A stretch of DNA of 64,000 nt from Streptomyces sp. NBC_01446. Lineage in GTDB: Bacteria > Actinomycetota > Actinomycetes > Streptomycetales > Streptomycetaceae. The DNA lies in contig NZ_JAPEPO010000001.1 of the NCBI RefSeq assembly GCF_026340095.1, positions 7,770,501 through 7,834,500 on the forward strand. Reading direction: 5' to 3'. The position numbers and the translations under genes are program-made. Shown here piece after piece: positions 24,287 to 32,121 of the stretch. Numbering within the stretch: position 1 is the stretch's first letter; the number at the start of each line of letters is the position of its first letter. Below the pieces are notes generated by a model. It was given only the letters and a program-made list of their open reading frames with translations. It was not told where the DNA came from and ran no database searches.

Positions 24287-24399
24287 CGGATTCCTCTGAG
24301 GATGCCCCGGCCTTGAGGCCGGGGAGGAGTCGGAATCCCTGCCGGGGATCAGGCGACGTGAGCTAGGAATCCCCCTGCTTGAGCAGGGGGAGGGTTCAA
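24287..24399 (+). mobile_element. 113-bp tnpB-less element (MITE-like LE+RE pair)
   Basis: The left end CGGATTCCTCTGAGGATG matches, in inverse orientation, the LE of the copies at 12707 and 27452. It has the stem CCCCGGCC-TTGA-GGCCGGGG (24305-24324). The right end has the stem CCCCCTGC-TTGA-GCAGGGGG (24371-24390) and ends GGGTTCAA. TTCAC directly precedes it. There is no coding capacity. Such non-autonomous ends can be mobilised by TnpA in trans. It lies at the border of two unrelated gene fragments, so it also marks a rearrangement. Confidence 0.8.
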
Positions 24400-24667
24400 T
24401 GACCCACCGGTAGACACCGCCGTTCCACCCCGACGCCAGCTCCGCCGAGACCAGGGCGGTCGGCAGCAGGAACACGATCGCCGGGACGATGTAGAGAAAT
24501 ACGCAGGCCAGGCCGTACACGGCCATGGTCGGAGCGGCCCGCAGACTCGCCACCGACGAGGTCGTCATCAGCGCCAGCGTCACCCACTTCAGGGTGGGCG
24601 CCACCACCGGTGGCGCCGTCTTCGCCCGCGGTATGGGTTCGTCGGACGGGACATCCATGGTGGTCAT
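24400..24667 (-). pseudogene. N-terminal stump of an APC-family amino-acid permease
   Basis: About 89 codons from ATG 24667, which has GGGAGGG nine bases upstream. The peptide MTTMDVPSDEPIPRAKTAPP precedes TLKWVTLALMTTSSVASLRA and two membrane helices ending ELASGWNGGVYRWV, the opening of glutamate:GABA-antiporter-like permeases (normally about 480 residues). Sense ends at the 113-bp element. The rest of the permease is absent from the window. The frame runs on through the element into the next fragment, giving a potential chimeric protein. Confidence 0.75.
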
Positions 24668-24757
24668 GCGGGCCCTCCCGGGGCGCGTCGGCGGGCCCCG
24701 GCGCCACCGGTGCCCGCGTCGCTCGGACGACGCCATGCGTCCAAGTGGTGCGTCGTT

Positions 24758-24781
24758 GCACAAAATTGACATAGCTTGTGC
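24758..24781. promoter_or_regulatory. Inverted repeat GCACAA-N12-TTGTGC upstream of the permease stump
   Basis: Six-base arms flank a relatively AT-rich 12-base centre that includes TTGACAT. It lies 91-114 bp upstream of the permease start and between two minus-strand genes, a plausible operator or promoter for the lost permease operon. Confidence 0.35.
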
Positions 24782-24860
24782 CGGTTCGCACCTGCTGTCG
24801 GGCCGGGCCCGTACGCCCGCGGGGCGCGGCGGGAGGGAATCCGCACCGTCCCCGGGCCGG

Positions 24861-25244
24861 TCAGCTCTCGGTCAGATGCCGCACCAGAACCGGCACATGG
24901 CTGTGCTCGATGTCCTTGACCGAGGTGACCAGCGTGACCGTGCTCGTACGGGCCAGCGCGCGCAGCTTGTCCGTCAGCTCCACACGGGCCGGCTCGGCGA
25001 GCTCGTCGCGGTAGCGGCGCTCGAACTCCGGGAAGCGGGATGCGCGGTCCTCGTGGTACCAGGAGCGCAGCGCGGAGGACGGCGTCAGGTCCTTCATCCA
25101 CTCCTGGACATCGGCCCGCTCCTTGGAGACGCCGCGCGGCCACAGGCGGTCCACCAGGACCCGGATTCCGTCGTCCGACGACGGCGGATCGTAGACCCGG
25201 CGGACGCGGAATTGCGGTTGGGAGCTCTTGGAGCGTTCTGTCAT
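24861..25244 (-). CDS. DUF488 family protein
   Basis: About 127 residues from ATG 25244 (MTERSKSSQPQFRVRRVYDP). Family marks are GIRVLVDRLWPRGVSKERAD near residue 30, followed by W(M)KDLTPSSALRSWYHED, FPEFERRYRDEL and the closing VTLVTSVKDIEHSHVPVLVR. DUF488 proteins are small cytoplasmic proteins of unknown function, typical in length here. The last strand pattern (S-x-x-x-x-x-x-C/H-x-R) is kept. The frame extends upstream to 25430, but this ATG fits the family start. Confidence 0.88.
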   Translation of the reverse strand: MTERSKSSQPQFRVRRVYDPPSSDDGIRVLVDRLWPRGVSKERADVQEWMKDLTPSSALRSWYHEDRASRFPEFERRYRDELAEPARVELTDKLRALARTSTVTLVTSVKDIEHSHVPVLVRHLTES

Positions 25245-25383
25245 GGCCCAATTGTGCGGAGTTTTCCCCGCCTCGCGTGCACGGTCGTCCGCCGCTGCGG
25301 TGAAGGCACCCCGGCTGCCGGGGGCGTACGTCGTTCGCCTTACCCGAGTGGCGGTCGTGCCGACGCCGTGTGAACAGTCGGAC

Positions 25384-26016
25384 ATGACGCACGCACCGCA
25401 CGAACCCCGAATCCCGACGGCCGAAGACACCCACGAAGAGCGCCCCGCCGCACCCCAGGGGCCGCTCGGACGCCTGGCTCAATCCGCGTGGCAGGTAGTG
25501 CTGCTGGCCGGCATAGCCGCCCTGATCCTGGGCGTACTGGTCCTGGTCTGGCCAGGGGCGTCCCTGCTCGCCGCCGGAGTGCTCTTCGGCGTGTATCTCC
25601 TGGTCACCGGCGTCTTCCAGCTGGTGGCAGCGTTCGGCACGCATGTCACCACCGGGCTGCGCGTGATGGCCTTCATCAGCGGCGCGGTGTCGATCCTGCT
25701 CGGCCTGTTCTGCTTCCGCGGGGCGACGCAGTCGATCCTCCTGCTCGCGCTGTGGATCGGTATCGGCTGGCTGTTCCGCGGCATCACCCAGACCGTCGCG
25801 GCCGTCTCCGACGAGGCGATGCCGGCGCGCGGCTGGCAGATCTTCCTCGGCGTCGTGAGCGCGCTGGCCGGTGTGGTCCTGATCGTCTCGCCGTTCGAGT
25901 CCGTCGCCGTACTCACCCTGGTCGGCGGCTGCTGGCTGCTCGCGGTCGGCGTCGTGGAGATCGTCACGGCGTTCCAGCTGCGGAGCAAGGCGAAGCGGAT
26001 TCCGCACGGGGTTTGA
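25384..26016 (+). CDS. HdeD-family membrane protein; stop codon supplied by a mobile element
   Basis: About 210 residues from ATG 25384. A hydrophilic head of about 35 residues is followed by six membrane helices in three hairpins: VVLLAGIAALILGVLVLVWP, LLAAGVLFGVYLLVTGVFQL, MAFISGAVSILLGLFCFRGA, LLLALWIGIGWLFRGITQTV, ILFLGVVSALAGVVLIVSPF-like and AVLTLVGGCWLLAVGVVEIV. The family is linked to acid resistance in E. coli; its function in actinomycetes is unknown. The gene ends GGG GTT TGA, where TTGA is the terminus of the tnpB element. Without the insertion the host reads GGG GTG TGA, so the protein is unchanged. Confidence 0.85.
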   Translation: MTHAPHEPRIPTAEDTHEERPAAPQGPLGRLAQSAWQVVLLAGIAALILGVLVLVWPGASLLAAGVLFGVYLLVTGVFQLVAAFGTHVTTGLRVMAFISGAVSILLGLFCFRGATQSILLLALWIGIGWLFRGITQTVAAVSDEAMPARGWQIFLGVVSALAGVVLIVSPFESVAVLTLVGGCWLLAVGVVEIVTAFQLRSKAKRIPHGV

Positions 26017-27452
26017 CGTCCTCCCCCCGCCTGAACCGCAGGGGGATTTCTAGCTCACTTTGCCTGGCACCTAGCAGGTGGCAGGGCTTACAAGATCAGC
26101 ACTAGCCGGGTTGAGACCAGCCCGGACGAGCATCACGCGGGCGGAGTTCTTGTCCCTGGGGGACACGGTTCCGCACGCGGTGCACGTATACGTTCTCTCG
26201 GAGAGAGGTAGGCGATGCTTGGCTCTCGCATCGCAGTGCGCACAGTCCATGGTGGTGTACGCGGGGTTGACGAGGTGCACGGCGCGGCCGTGTTTACGGG
26301 CCATCTCGACCAGGGCGCTCTTGGTCGCGCTGATCGCAGCGTCAGCGGCCTTGCGGGCCATCGTCGACTTCGCCAGGAACGTCGGGCGGAAGTCCTCTAC
26401 CGCCAAGGCATCATGGTCGCGGACCACACGCTTGGCCCACTTGCGGGCGGTGTCCTGACGCTGCCGGGCCACCTTCTTGTGCAGCTTCGCCGCCTGCTTC
26501 TTGGCGCCCTTGTAGCCGTTCGAACCGGGCCGGCCCTTCTTCGGCTTCCTGCGGGCCATCATCCGCTGGTAGCGGGCGAGGCGCTGCGCGGCCTTATGGC
26601 CATGCTCGGGATGGGGAAGGTCGTAGTCGTCGGATGTGGTGGTCGCGGTCTCCTTCACACCCCAGTCGATGCCGATCACGCAGCCGGTTTCGACAAGCGT
26701 CTGGGTGCTGGTGGCGACAACGAACGAGGCGTACCAGTGGCCGAGACTGTCGCGGTAGACGCGCACGCTGGACGGCGGCTTGGGCAGCTCACGCGACCAC
26801 ACGACCGTCGCCGCGATGCCGCCGGCCAGATGCAGACGGCCGTCTTTCACCCGGAAACCGCGCTGGGTGTAGTTCAGGCTCGGGCCGGCCTGATGCTTCT
26901 TCTTGTACTTCGGCATACCGGCCCGCTGCCGCATCGGCAACTGGGCCTTGATGTCTTTCAGTGCCTTCGCGCGGGACTTCGCGAAGTCCCGTATCAACTG
27001 CTGCTGCACCACGCTGGAGCCCTCACGCAGCCACGCGTTCGCGGTACGGGCCGCGGTCAGCATCTTGTCGAGCTGCGCCGGGCCACACGTTGTCTTCTCG
27101 CCGGTGGCCTTGTTGTGCAGATGCACGGCCTTCGACTTGGCCACCGACTCGTTCCACACCCAGCGGCAGCGCGCCCATTCCGCTTCCAGCGCGCGGATGG
27201 CCGTGGACGACAGACGCAGCCGGAAAGTGTAGCGGGCATGCCCGCCACCTGCCGTCAACGCTCCGGTCGTCATGAAACACAACCTATCTGGGAGGACTGA
27301 CAGTTGAGCACAACCGGTCTCGGGGGGGGTCCTCATCATCACGCGGGGTGGACGCCGGATCGCCCTGACGGCGATCCGGCTTTCTCTGCCCTGCTCCGCA
27401 GGAGTCCGATTCCTCCCCGGCCTAAAGGCCGGGGCATCCTCGGAGGAATCCG
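26013..27452 (-). mobile_element. tnpB element (IS200/IS605-like, no tnpA) at the hdeD stop codon
   Basis: A 1440-bp element. RE at the left reads TTGACGTCCTCCCCCCG with a C5/G5 stem. LE at the right has the stem CCCCGGCC-TAAA-GGCCGGGG (27415-27434) and the terminus CGGATTCC on the minus strand. The target is TCAC: the empty site is rebuilt as CACGGGGT joined to GTGACGGG. Its LE shares about 40 bases with the copy ending at 12707, including GCAGGAGTCCGAT and GCATCCTCGGAGGAA. One intact tnpB lies inside. It separates hdeD from the hairpin at 27482-27515 that probably ended its transcript. Confidence 0.88.
26071..27273 (-). CDS. tnpB: TnpB RNA-guided nuclease of the element at hdeD
   Basis: About 400 residues from ATG 27273 (MTTGALTAGGGHARYTFRLR). 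RuvC I is VIGIDWGVKETATTTSDDYD, RuvC II is LAVEDFRPTFLAKSTM, the zinc ribbon is CAHCDARAKHRLPLSERTYT and then CTAC, and RuvC III is DKNSARVMLVRAGLNP. All catalytic acids and cysteines are present. It is a sister of the copy at 11307-12527 with many substitutions, so the two elements are old relatives rather than a recent duplication. The RNA guide would be taken from host sequence beyond RE, here the end of hdeD. Confidence 0.9.
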   Translation of the reverse strand: MTTGALTAGGGHARYTFRLRLSSTAIRALEAEWARCRWVWNESVAKSKAVHLHNKATGEKTTCGPAQLDKMLTAARTANAWLREGSSVVQQQLIRDFAKSRAKALKDIKAQLPMRQRAGMPKYKKKHQAGPSLNYTQRGFRVKDGRLHLAGGIAATVVWSRELPKPPSSVRVYRDSLGHWYASFVVATSTQTLVETGCVIGIDWGVKETATTTSDDYDLPHPEHGHKAAQRLARYQRMMARRKPKKGRPGSNGYKGAKKQAAKLHKKVARQRQDTARKWAKRVVRDHDALAVEDFRPTFLAKSTMARKAADAAISATKSALVEMARKHGRAVHLVNPAYTTMDCAHCDARAKHRLPLSERTYTCTACGTVSPRDKNSARVMLVRAGLNPASADLVSPATC

Positions 27453-27481
27453 GTGACGGGGGTCCTGAAGGCCGGTACGCG

Positions 27482-27515
27482 CGCGCCGGGCGCCCACATC
27501 GGGACGCCCGGCGCG
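27482..27515. terminator. Bidirectional hairpin between hdeD and the YhgE-like gene
   Basis: CGCGCCGGGCG (27482-27492) pairs with CGCCCGGCGCG (27505-27515), an 11-base perfect stem with a 12-base loop. It lies between convergent genes. The tnpB element now separates it from hdeD, so only the minus-strand gene (27540-28673) keeps it close to its stop. Confidence 0.6.
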
Positions 27516-27539
27516 ACGGCTCCGGTCTGTCGGTGACGG

Positions 27540-28673
27540 TCAGACCGCGACCGTCTCCTCCATCTCTTCCTCTGCCGCCTCTTCCTCTGCTGCCTCAGTG
27601 GAGCGGGCAGGCGCCTGAGTCACGCTGTGCGCGGCATGCTGCCGGGGGTCGACCGCGACGGCACCGCGCCGCCGCTCCGTGAGCGCGGCAAGCCCCGTCA
27701 AGGCCAGGCCGACGACGAGCCAGACGGCCAGTGTCCACACGTTCCTGGCCAGGTCGTGGCTGCCGAAGTAGAGCAGGCTGCGCGAGCCCTCGACCAAGCC
27801 GGCGCCGTTCCAGAAGGCGTGCAGGGTGCCGAAGAAGCCGTTCTGCAGCTCGGGCCGGTAGAGGCCGCCGGAGCTGGTGAAGTTCAGCATCACGAACAAC
27901 ACCATGAGCGCGAGCGTCGTCCACCGCTTCAGGAACGTGTGCAGACCCACGCCGATGAACAGAATGCCCGCCGAGTAGAGCCAGGACATGGCCCACATGC
28001 CCCATAGGCCGTGGTGGGCCAGGTGGAACACCGGTCCCGCGAGAGCCGCGCCGACGAGGCCGACCACGCCGGACACACCGACCACGAGCGTGGCCCGCGT
28101 CCGCATCGACAGGGCGGAACCCGCCGCGCCGATCACGGCCACCGACGCGTACGAGCCGATGCTCAGTGCCACCAGCAGGAAGAACAGGCCCTGGCCCGTC
28201 GGGTCGTCCGAGACGGTCGGGGTCACGTCCGTCACCTTGAGCGGCACGCCCTGCTGCGTGGCGACGGGGGTGAAGATCTTCTCGGCGGTGATCGCGCTCA
28301 TGTCGGACCCGGCGGTGGCGACGATCAGCTCGGGGGACTTCGCGCTCAGGACGTACGCGCCGTCGATGTCACGGGACTGAAGTTGCTCCACGGCCGCCGG
28401 GCGGCTGTCGAGCGTACGCACGTCGAGCGCGTCGCCGGCCTTGTCCTTCACCGTCTGGGCGAAGACCTTCGCCTCGGGCCCCGCCCCGACGACCGCCACC
28501 GGCAGATGGTGCGGCTCGGGCGCCACGAAGGCCCCCATGTACGCGAGCCCCATGCCCAGGCACATCAGCAGCGGGGTGATGAGGTGGGTCAGCACATGGC
28601 GCAGCGCCGGATTCCGCACGCCGTGCACGGCGCCCGCGGACTCGGAGCGGTGTGCCTTGTGATCGGCGGGCAT
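27540..28673 (-). CDS. YhgE/DUF3533-like membrane protein (ABC-2 permease fold)
   Basis: About 377 residues from ATG 28673 with GGAGG eight bases upstream. One N-terminal helix (LITPLLMCLGMGLAYMGAFV) is followed by an extracytoplasmic domain of about 130 residues (LDSRPAAVEQLQSRDIDGAY, VATAGSDMSAITAEKIFTPV). Then come five helices, with GLFFLLVALSIGSYASVAVI and LYSAGILFIGVGLHTFLKRW. The end is Glu-rich (AEEEAAEEEMEE). This layout is that of YhgE/Pip and DUF3533 proteins, related to ABC-2 transporter permeases and often paired with a TetR gene; none is adjacent here. A palindrome, TACAAC-N7-GTTGTA, lies just upstream. Confidence 0.82.
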   Translation of the reverse strand: MPADHKAHRSESAGAVHGVRNPALRHVLTHLITPLLMCLGMGLAYMGAFVAPEPHHLPVAVVGAGPEAKVFAQTVKDKAGDALDVRTLDSRPAAVEQLQSRDIDGAYVLSAKSPELIVATAGSDMSAITAEKIFTPVATQQGVPLKVTDVTPTVSDDPTGQGLFFLLVALSIGSYASVAVIGAAGSALSMRTRATLVVGVSGVVGLVGAALAGPVFHLAHHGLWGMWAMSWLYSAGILFIGVGLHTFLKRWTTLALMVLFVMLNFTSSGGLYRPELQNGFFGTLHAFWNGAGLVEGSRSLLYFGSHDLARNVWTLAVWLVVGLALTGLAALTERRRGAVAVDPRQHAAHSVTQAPARSTEAAEEEAAEEEMEETVAV

Positions 28674-28705
28674 GGGCAGGACCTCCAGCTGGTTGGGTTG
28701 GTGTT

Positions 28706-28724
28706 TACAACCTTTCACGTTGTA
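28706..28724. promoter_or_regulatory. Operator-like palindrome TACAAC-N7-GTTGTA
   Basis: A perfect inverted repeat of six-base arms around CTTTCAC. A third half-site TACAAC follows at 28728-28733. It lies 33 bp upstream of the YhgE-like start, in a locally AT-rich stretch. The spacing and form are typical for a TetR-type repressor site. Confidence 0.55.
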
Positions 28725-28809
28725 CTCTACAACTATCTCGGCGGAATGGGGTACGGGGGAGGGTGTGACGATGGCCACCGCGGCCCCGCGGCGGCCACCG
28801 CACGTGCCT

Positions 28810-29700
28810 TCAGCCCTGCTGGAGCTCGAGCTGGTACTCGTACGTCCGATGCGTCGGCACGTAGCCGAGTCCGTCGTTCACGGCGCGCATGTGCGTGTTG
28901 CTGTCGGCGGTGTCCGTGAGCAGGCCCCCGAGCTTCGGGTGGCGGCCGCGGGCGCGGAGAACGGCCTCGGCCTTCATCCAGCGCGCGAGGCCGTGGCCGC
29001 GGTGCTCGGGCAGTACGCCCGTGCCGTAGTGCTGTCCGTCGCCCGTGCCGTCGCCGGGGACGACGAGCTCGGTGAACCCCACGACGGTGCCGTCGGAGGC
29101 GTCGACCGCCACGACCGTGTCGAGGTGTTCGCCGCGTTCCTCGACCGCCTTGGCCACCGCGCGGACGCGGTCCACGTCCCACGCGACCGTCCCGTAGTCG
29201 GTGTCGTCCATGGGCATGTCGTCCATGGCGCGACGCGAGGCGGCGAACGTCGCGGCCAGGTGGTCCGGAACCGTGCCTTCCCAGGAGACGAGCCGGTATC
29301 CGGGGTGCTCCGCGCGCGCCGTCCGCGTGAGGGCAGGGATGTCCGCGTCGGCGAGCGGGAGCCGCGCGTACGTCAGGTTCAGCACCCGGCGGAACCCTCG
29401 CGCGGCCAGGAACAGGTCCGCGGGTGAGCCGTCGTCGGCCGGGGCGGTGAGCGAGCGCCGCCCGTCGTCCTTCGCGGCCGTCACCGCCGCGTCGAGGAGC
29501 CGGGTGCCGGCGCCGCGACGGCGTTCCGCGGGATGGACCTGGAGGGCCAGCTGGGCGAGATGCCGCTGCCCGTCCCGGTCGATGAGCCGCAGGAACGCGG
29601 AGCCGACCGGGTTCCCGTCGGTGTCGGACGCCAGCCAGGCGAGGCGGCGCGCGTCCGGACCGCCGGCCGGATCGGTCAGCGGTGTGAGGTGCAGCGACAA
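28810..29700 (-). CDS. GNAT N-acetyltransferase with two tandem domains
   Basis: A 296-residue protein. The N-terminal GNAT domain has the acetyl-CoA loop VHPAERRRGAGTRLLDAAVT (about residues 55-75). The second domain has TGVLPEHRGHGLARWMKAEA (about 225-245), again the R/Q-x-x-G-x-G/A pyrophosphate-binding loop, and ends NTHMRAVNDGLGYVPTHRTY. Such proteins acetylate amines on small molecules or proteins using acetyl-CoA; the acceptor cannot be inferred. Length suits tandem GNATs. The ATG at 29700 starts directly with the domain. Confidence 0.88.
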   Translation of the reverse strand: MSLHLTPLTDPAGGPDARRLAWLASDTDGNPVGSAFLRLIDRDGQRHLAQLALQVHPAERRRGAGTRLLDAAVTAAKDDGRRSLTAPADDGSPADLFLAARGFRRVLNLTYARLPLADADIPALTRTARAEHPGYRLVSWEGTVPDHLAATFAASRRAMDDMPMDDTDYGTVAWDVDRVRAVAKAVEERGEHLDTVVAVDASDGTVVGFTELVVPGDGTGDGQHYGTGVLPEHRGHGLARWMKAEAVLRARGRHPKLGGLLTDTADSNTHMRAVNDGLGYVPTHRTYEYQLELQQG

Positions 29701-29931
29701 GAGGGCTCCTTGTACGGGGAGTTGCGGACTGGCAGAACCTAACCGGGCCGGCGCGACGCCCGCAAAGCAATTGAGCCCGCACGGGCCGAGCGTGCACGGG
29801 CCGAGCGCACGGCCCGGCGCGTTCAGGCCCGGAACCGTCCGCCCGCGCCCATTCCCTATTTCTGGAACGAGTTCTACTGTGTGCGCCGTCAGGACCGGGA
29901 CCCGGTGTACCAGCGACCGTCAGGAGGGGCC

Positions 29932-31122
29932 GTGCACCTCGAATACACGCCCGAGCAACAGCAGTTGCGCACGGAACTGCGCGCCTACTTCGCGGAGCTG
30001 GTGCCCGACAACGCGTACGCCCGCTACGAGGACCCGGCGGCGCAGAAGCGGTTCTACCGCGAGACGGTGCGCCGGCTCGGCACCGACGGGTGGCTCGGCG
30101 TCGGGTGGCCGAAGGAGTACGGCGGGCGGGGCCTCACGCCCATGGAACAGTTCATCTTCTTCGACGAGGCCGCGCAGGCGGGCGTTCCCCTGCCGCTCAT
30201 GGCGCTCAACACCGTCGGCCCCACGATCATGCAGTACGGCAGCGACGAGCAGAAGGCGTACTTCCTGCCGAGGATCCTCTCCGGGGAGCTCGACTTCGCC
30301 ATCGGCTACAGCGAGCCCGACGCGGGCACCGACCTCGCCGCGCTCAAGACGCGGGCGGTGCGCGACGGGGACGAGGCCACCGGCCACTACACGGTGAACG
30401 GGCAGAAGATCTGGACAACCAACGGCGACACGGCCGACTGGGTGTGGCTCGCCGTGCGCACCGACCCGGTCGCCCCGCCGCACAAGGGCATCACTATGCT
30501 CCTCGTGCCGACATCGGACCCCGGCTACTCCTGCACGATCATCAACACCCTTGCCTCGCACGACACCACGGCCAGCTACTACGAGAACATCCGCGTTCCC
30601 GTCAGCCGTCGCGTCGGTGAGGAGAACAAGGGCTGGCGGCTCATCACGAACCAGCTCAACCACGAGCGGGTCACACTCGCCGCCCACGGCACCATGGCGA
30701 TCCGCGCGCTGCGCGACGTGCAGCGCTGGGCCATGGACACCAAACTGGCCGACGGGCGCCGCGTCATCGACCTCGGCTGGGTGCGCAAGCGCCTCGCCCA
30801 GACCCACACCCGGCTCGACGCGATGAAACTCCTCAACTGGCAGATGGTGAACGCCGTCCAGGAAGGCAGCCTCACCCCGCAGGACGCCTCCGCCGTGAAG
30901 GTGTACGGATCCGAGGCGCGCCGCGAGGCGTACGCCTGGCTGATGGAGGTCGTCGCCGCGGCGGGAGCGCTCAAGGAGGGCTCGGCGGGCGCCGTCCTGC
31001 ACGGCGAACTCGAACGTGGCTACCGATCAGCCGTGATCTTCACGTTCGGCGGCGGCAACAACGAGATCCAGCGCGAGATCATCTCCTGGATAGGCCTGGG
31101 GATGCCCCGCGTCCGACGCTGA
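29932..31122 (+). CDS. Acyl-CoA dehydrogenase
   Basis: About 396 residues from GTG 29932, with AGGAGG eight bases upstream; the longer frame to 29881 has no such site. The N-terminal helical domain starts HLEYTPEQQQLRTELRAYFA. The middle flavin-contact strand has IGYSEPDAGTDLAALKTRAV and GQKIWTTNGDTADWVWLAVR. The C-terminal helical domain ends RSAVIFTFGGGNNEIQREII, the FAD-binding G-G-x-x-x-x-I-Q-x-x-I pattern. It would oxidise an acyl-CoA to the enoyl-CoA; chain length or steroid preference is not readable. It stands alone; a group II intron begins 10 bases after its stop, on the opposite strand. Confidence 0.92.
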   Translation: MHLEYTPEQQQLRTELRAYFAELVPDNAYARYEDPAAQKRFYRETVRRLGTDGWLGVGWPKEYGGRGLTPMEQFIFFDEAAQAGVPLPLMALNTVGPTIMQYGSDEQKAYFLPRILSGELDFAIGYSEPDAGTDLAALKTRAVRDGDEATGHYTVNGQKIWTTNGDTADWVWLAVRTDPVAPPHKGITMLLVPTSDPGYSCTIINTLASHDTTASYYENIRVPVSRRVGEENKGWRLITNQLNHERVTLAAHGTMAIRALRDVQRWAMDTKLADGRRVIDLGWVRKRLAQTHTRLDAMKLLNWQMVNAVQEGSLTPQDASAVKVYGSEARREAYAWLMEVVAAAGALKEGSAGAVLHGELERGYRSAVIFTFGGGNNEIQREIISWIGLGMPRVRR

Positions 31123-31242
31123 GGCGCCGTGGTCGGGTAGCCGGAGACCATTGCTGATCCCCGGCCCCCTCAGAACCGGACGTGCGAGCTTTCCCCGCAT
31201 CCGGCTCAAGCAAGCCCCAATGGGCTTCGCAGGTCAGCAGAG

Positions 31243-32121
31243 TCATGTGGCCCGTTTGCTGTCGCCCGCGTGATGCTGGCGGTGGCATTCGGAGTGCACG
31301 AGGCGAAGGTTGTTCCGCTCGTCCGTGCCGCCGTCTCGCCGGTAGGTGAAGTGATGCTTGTGGAGCATCTTCTTCGAGGCCGCGAACCAGTTGATCCACT
31401 CGCGTGGGCTGTCCGGTTCGTACTCGGCTCCGACGATCAGCGCCTGCTTGCAGAGAGGGCAGAGCCCCTGCTGCCGGACCGCCAGGAGAAGACTCGTCTT
31501 GTCCATCGGCGGCGGCGCCTTCTTCCGGCGGCGGTCCCGCCAGTACTCGGTCAGCGCGGGGTCGTCCGGGGACGCTCCGCCCTTGACGAGCTGGTGGCGG
31601 ACGATGCCGGTCCAGGCGAATTTGATGAGGAAGGCACCCCTGTCGCGGTCGCCGAACACCCACCGGTCACGCCGGGACGGGTGGAACTGGCCGAAGTACC
31701 GGTCCACGATCCAGTACCTCGACTTGTTGCGGTGACGGCGCCTGGCCCATTTGAAGGTCAGCCGCCACATGTAGCGATCCAGCGACGTGAACGTCGTCGT
31801 GGACGCCACCGCCCGGTAGTAGGCGGCCCAACCGCGAACGATCGGGATCAACCTGCGCAACACGGCCTCGGCATTGGACCCGTGCAGGGCCTTCACCTCG
31901 GTCCGCAGCCGCGCCCGGAGCCTCGCGCAAGCCGCTGTGCTCGGCTTGATGATCAGCTTGCCGCCCGTTCGGCGGACGGTGAAACCGAGGAAGTCGAACC
32001 CCTCATCGAGGTGGACGACCTGGGTCTTCTCCTCGTTGAAGCGAAGACCCCTCGGCGCCAGCCAGTCCTCCAACCGGGCCCTGACCTGGTGCGCCTGTTC
32101 CTCATCGTGACAGAGCACGAC
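31243..32121 (-). pseudogene. ltrA: Intron A maturase, C-terminal part (thumb, maturase X, HNH)
   Basis: It continues VVLCHDEEQAHQVRARLEDW, then LDEGFDFLGFTVRRTGGKLI, the reverse-transcriptase thumb/maturase region VLRRLIPIVRGWAAYYRAVA, and a C-terminal HNH nuclease: LCPLCKQALIVGAEYEPDSP, KKMLHKHHFTYRRDGGTDER and LRLVHSECHRQHH. It begins exactly at the 3' edge of intron B (32121) and is in frame with the N-terminal part at 34270-35151. Joined, they give 586 residues, normal for an RT-maturase-HNH protein. Confidence 0.85.

Noticed and set aside
1980..27452. TnpA (Y1 or serine) transposase for the tnpB elements
   Set aside because: Searched by eye in and around all copies; none present. The elements are tnpB-only or non-autonomous.
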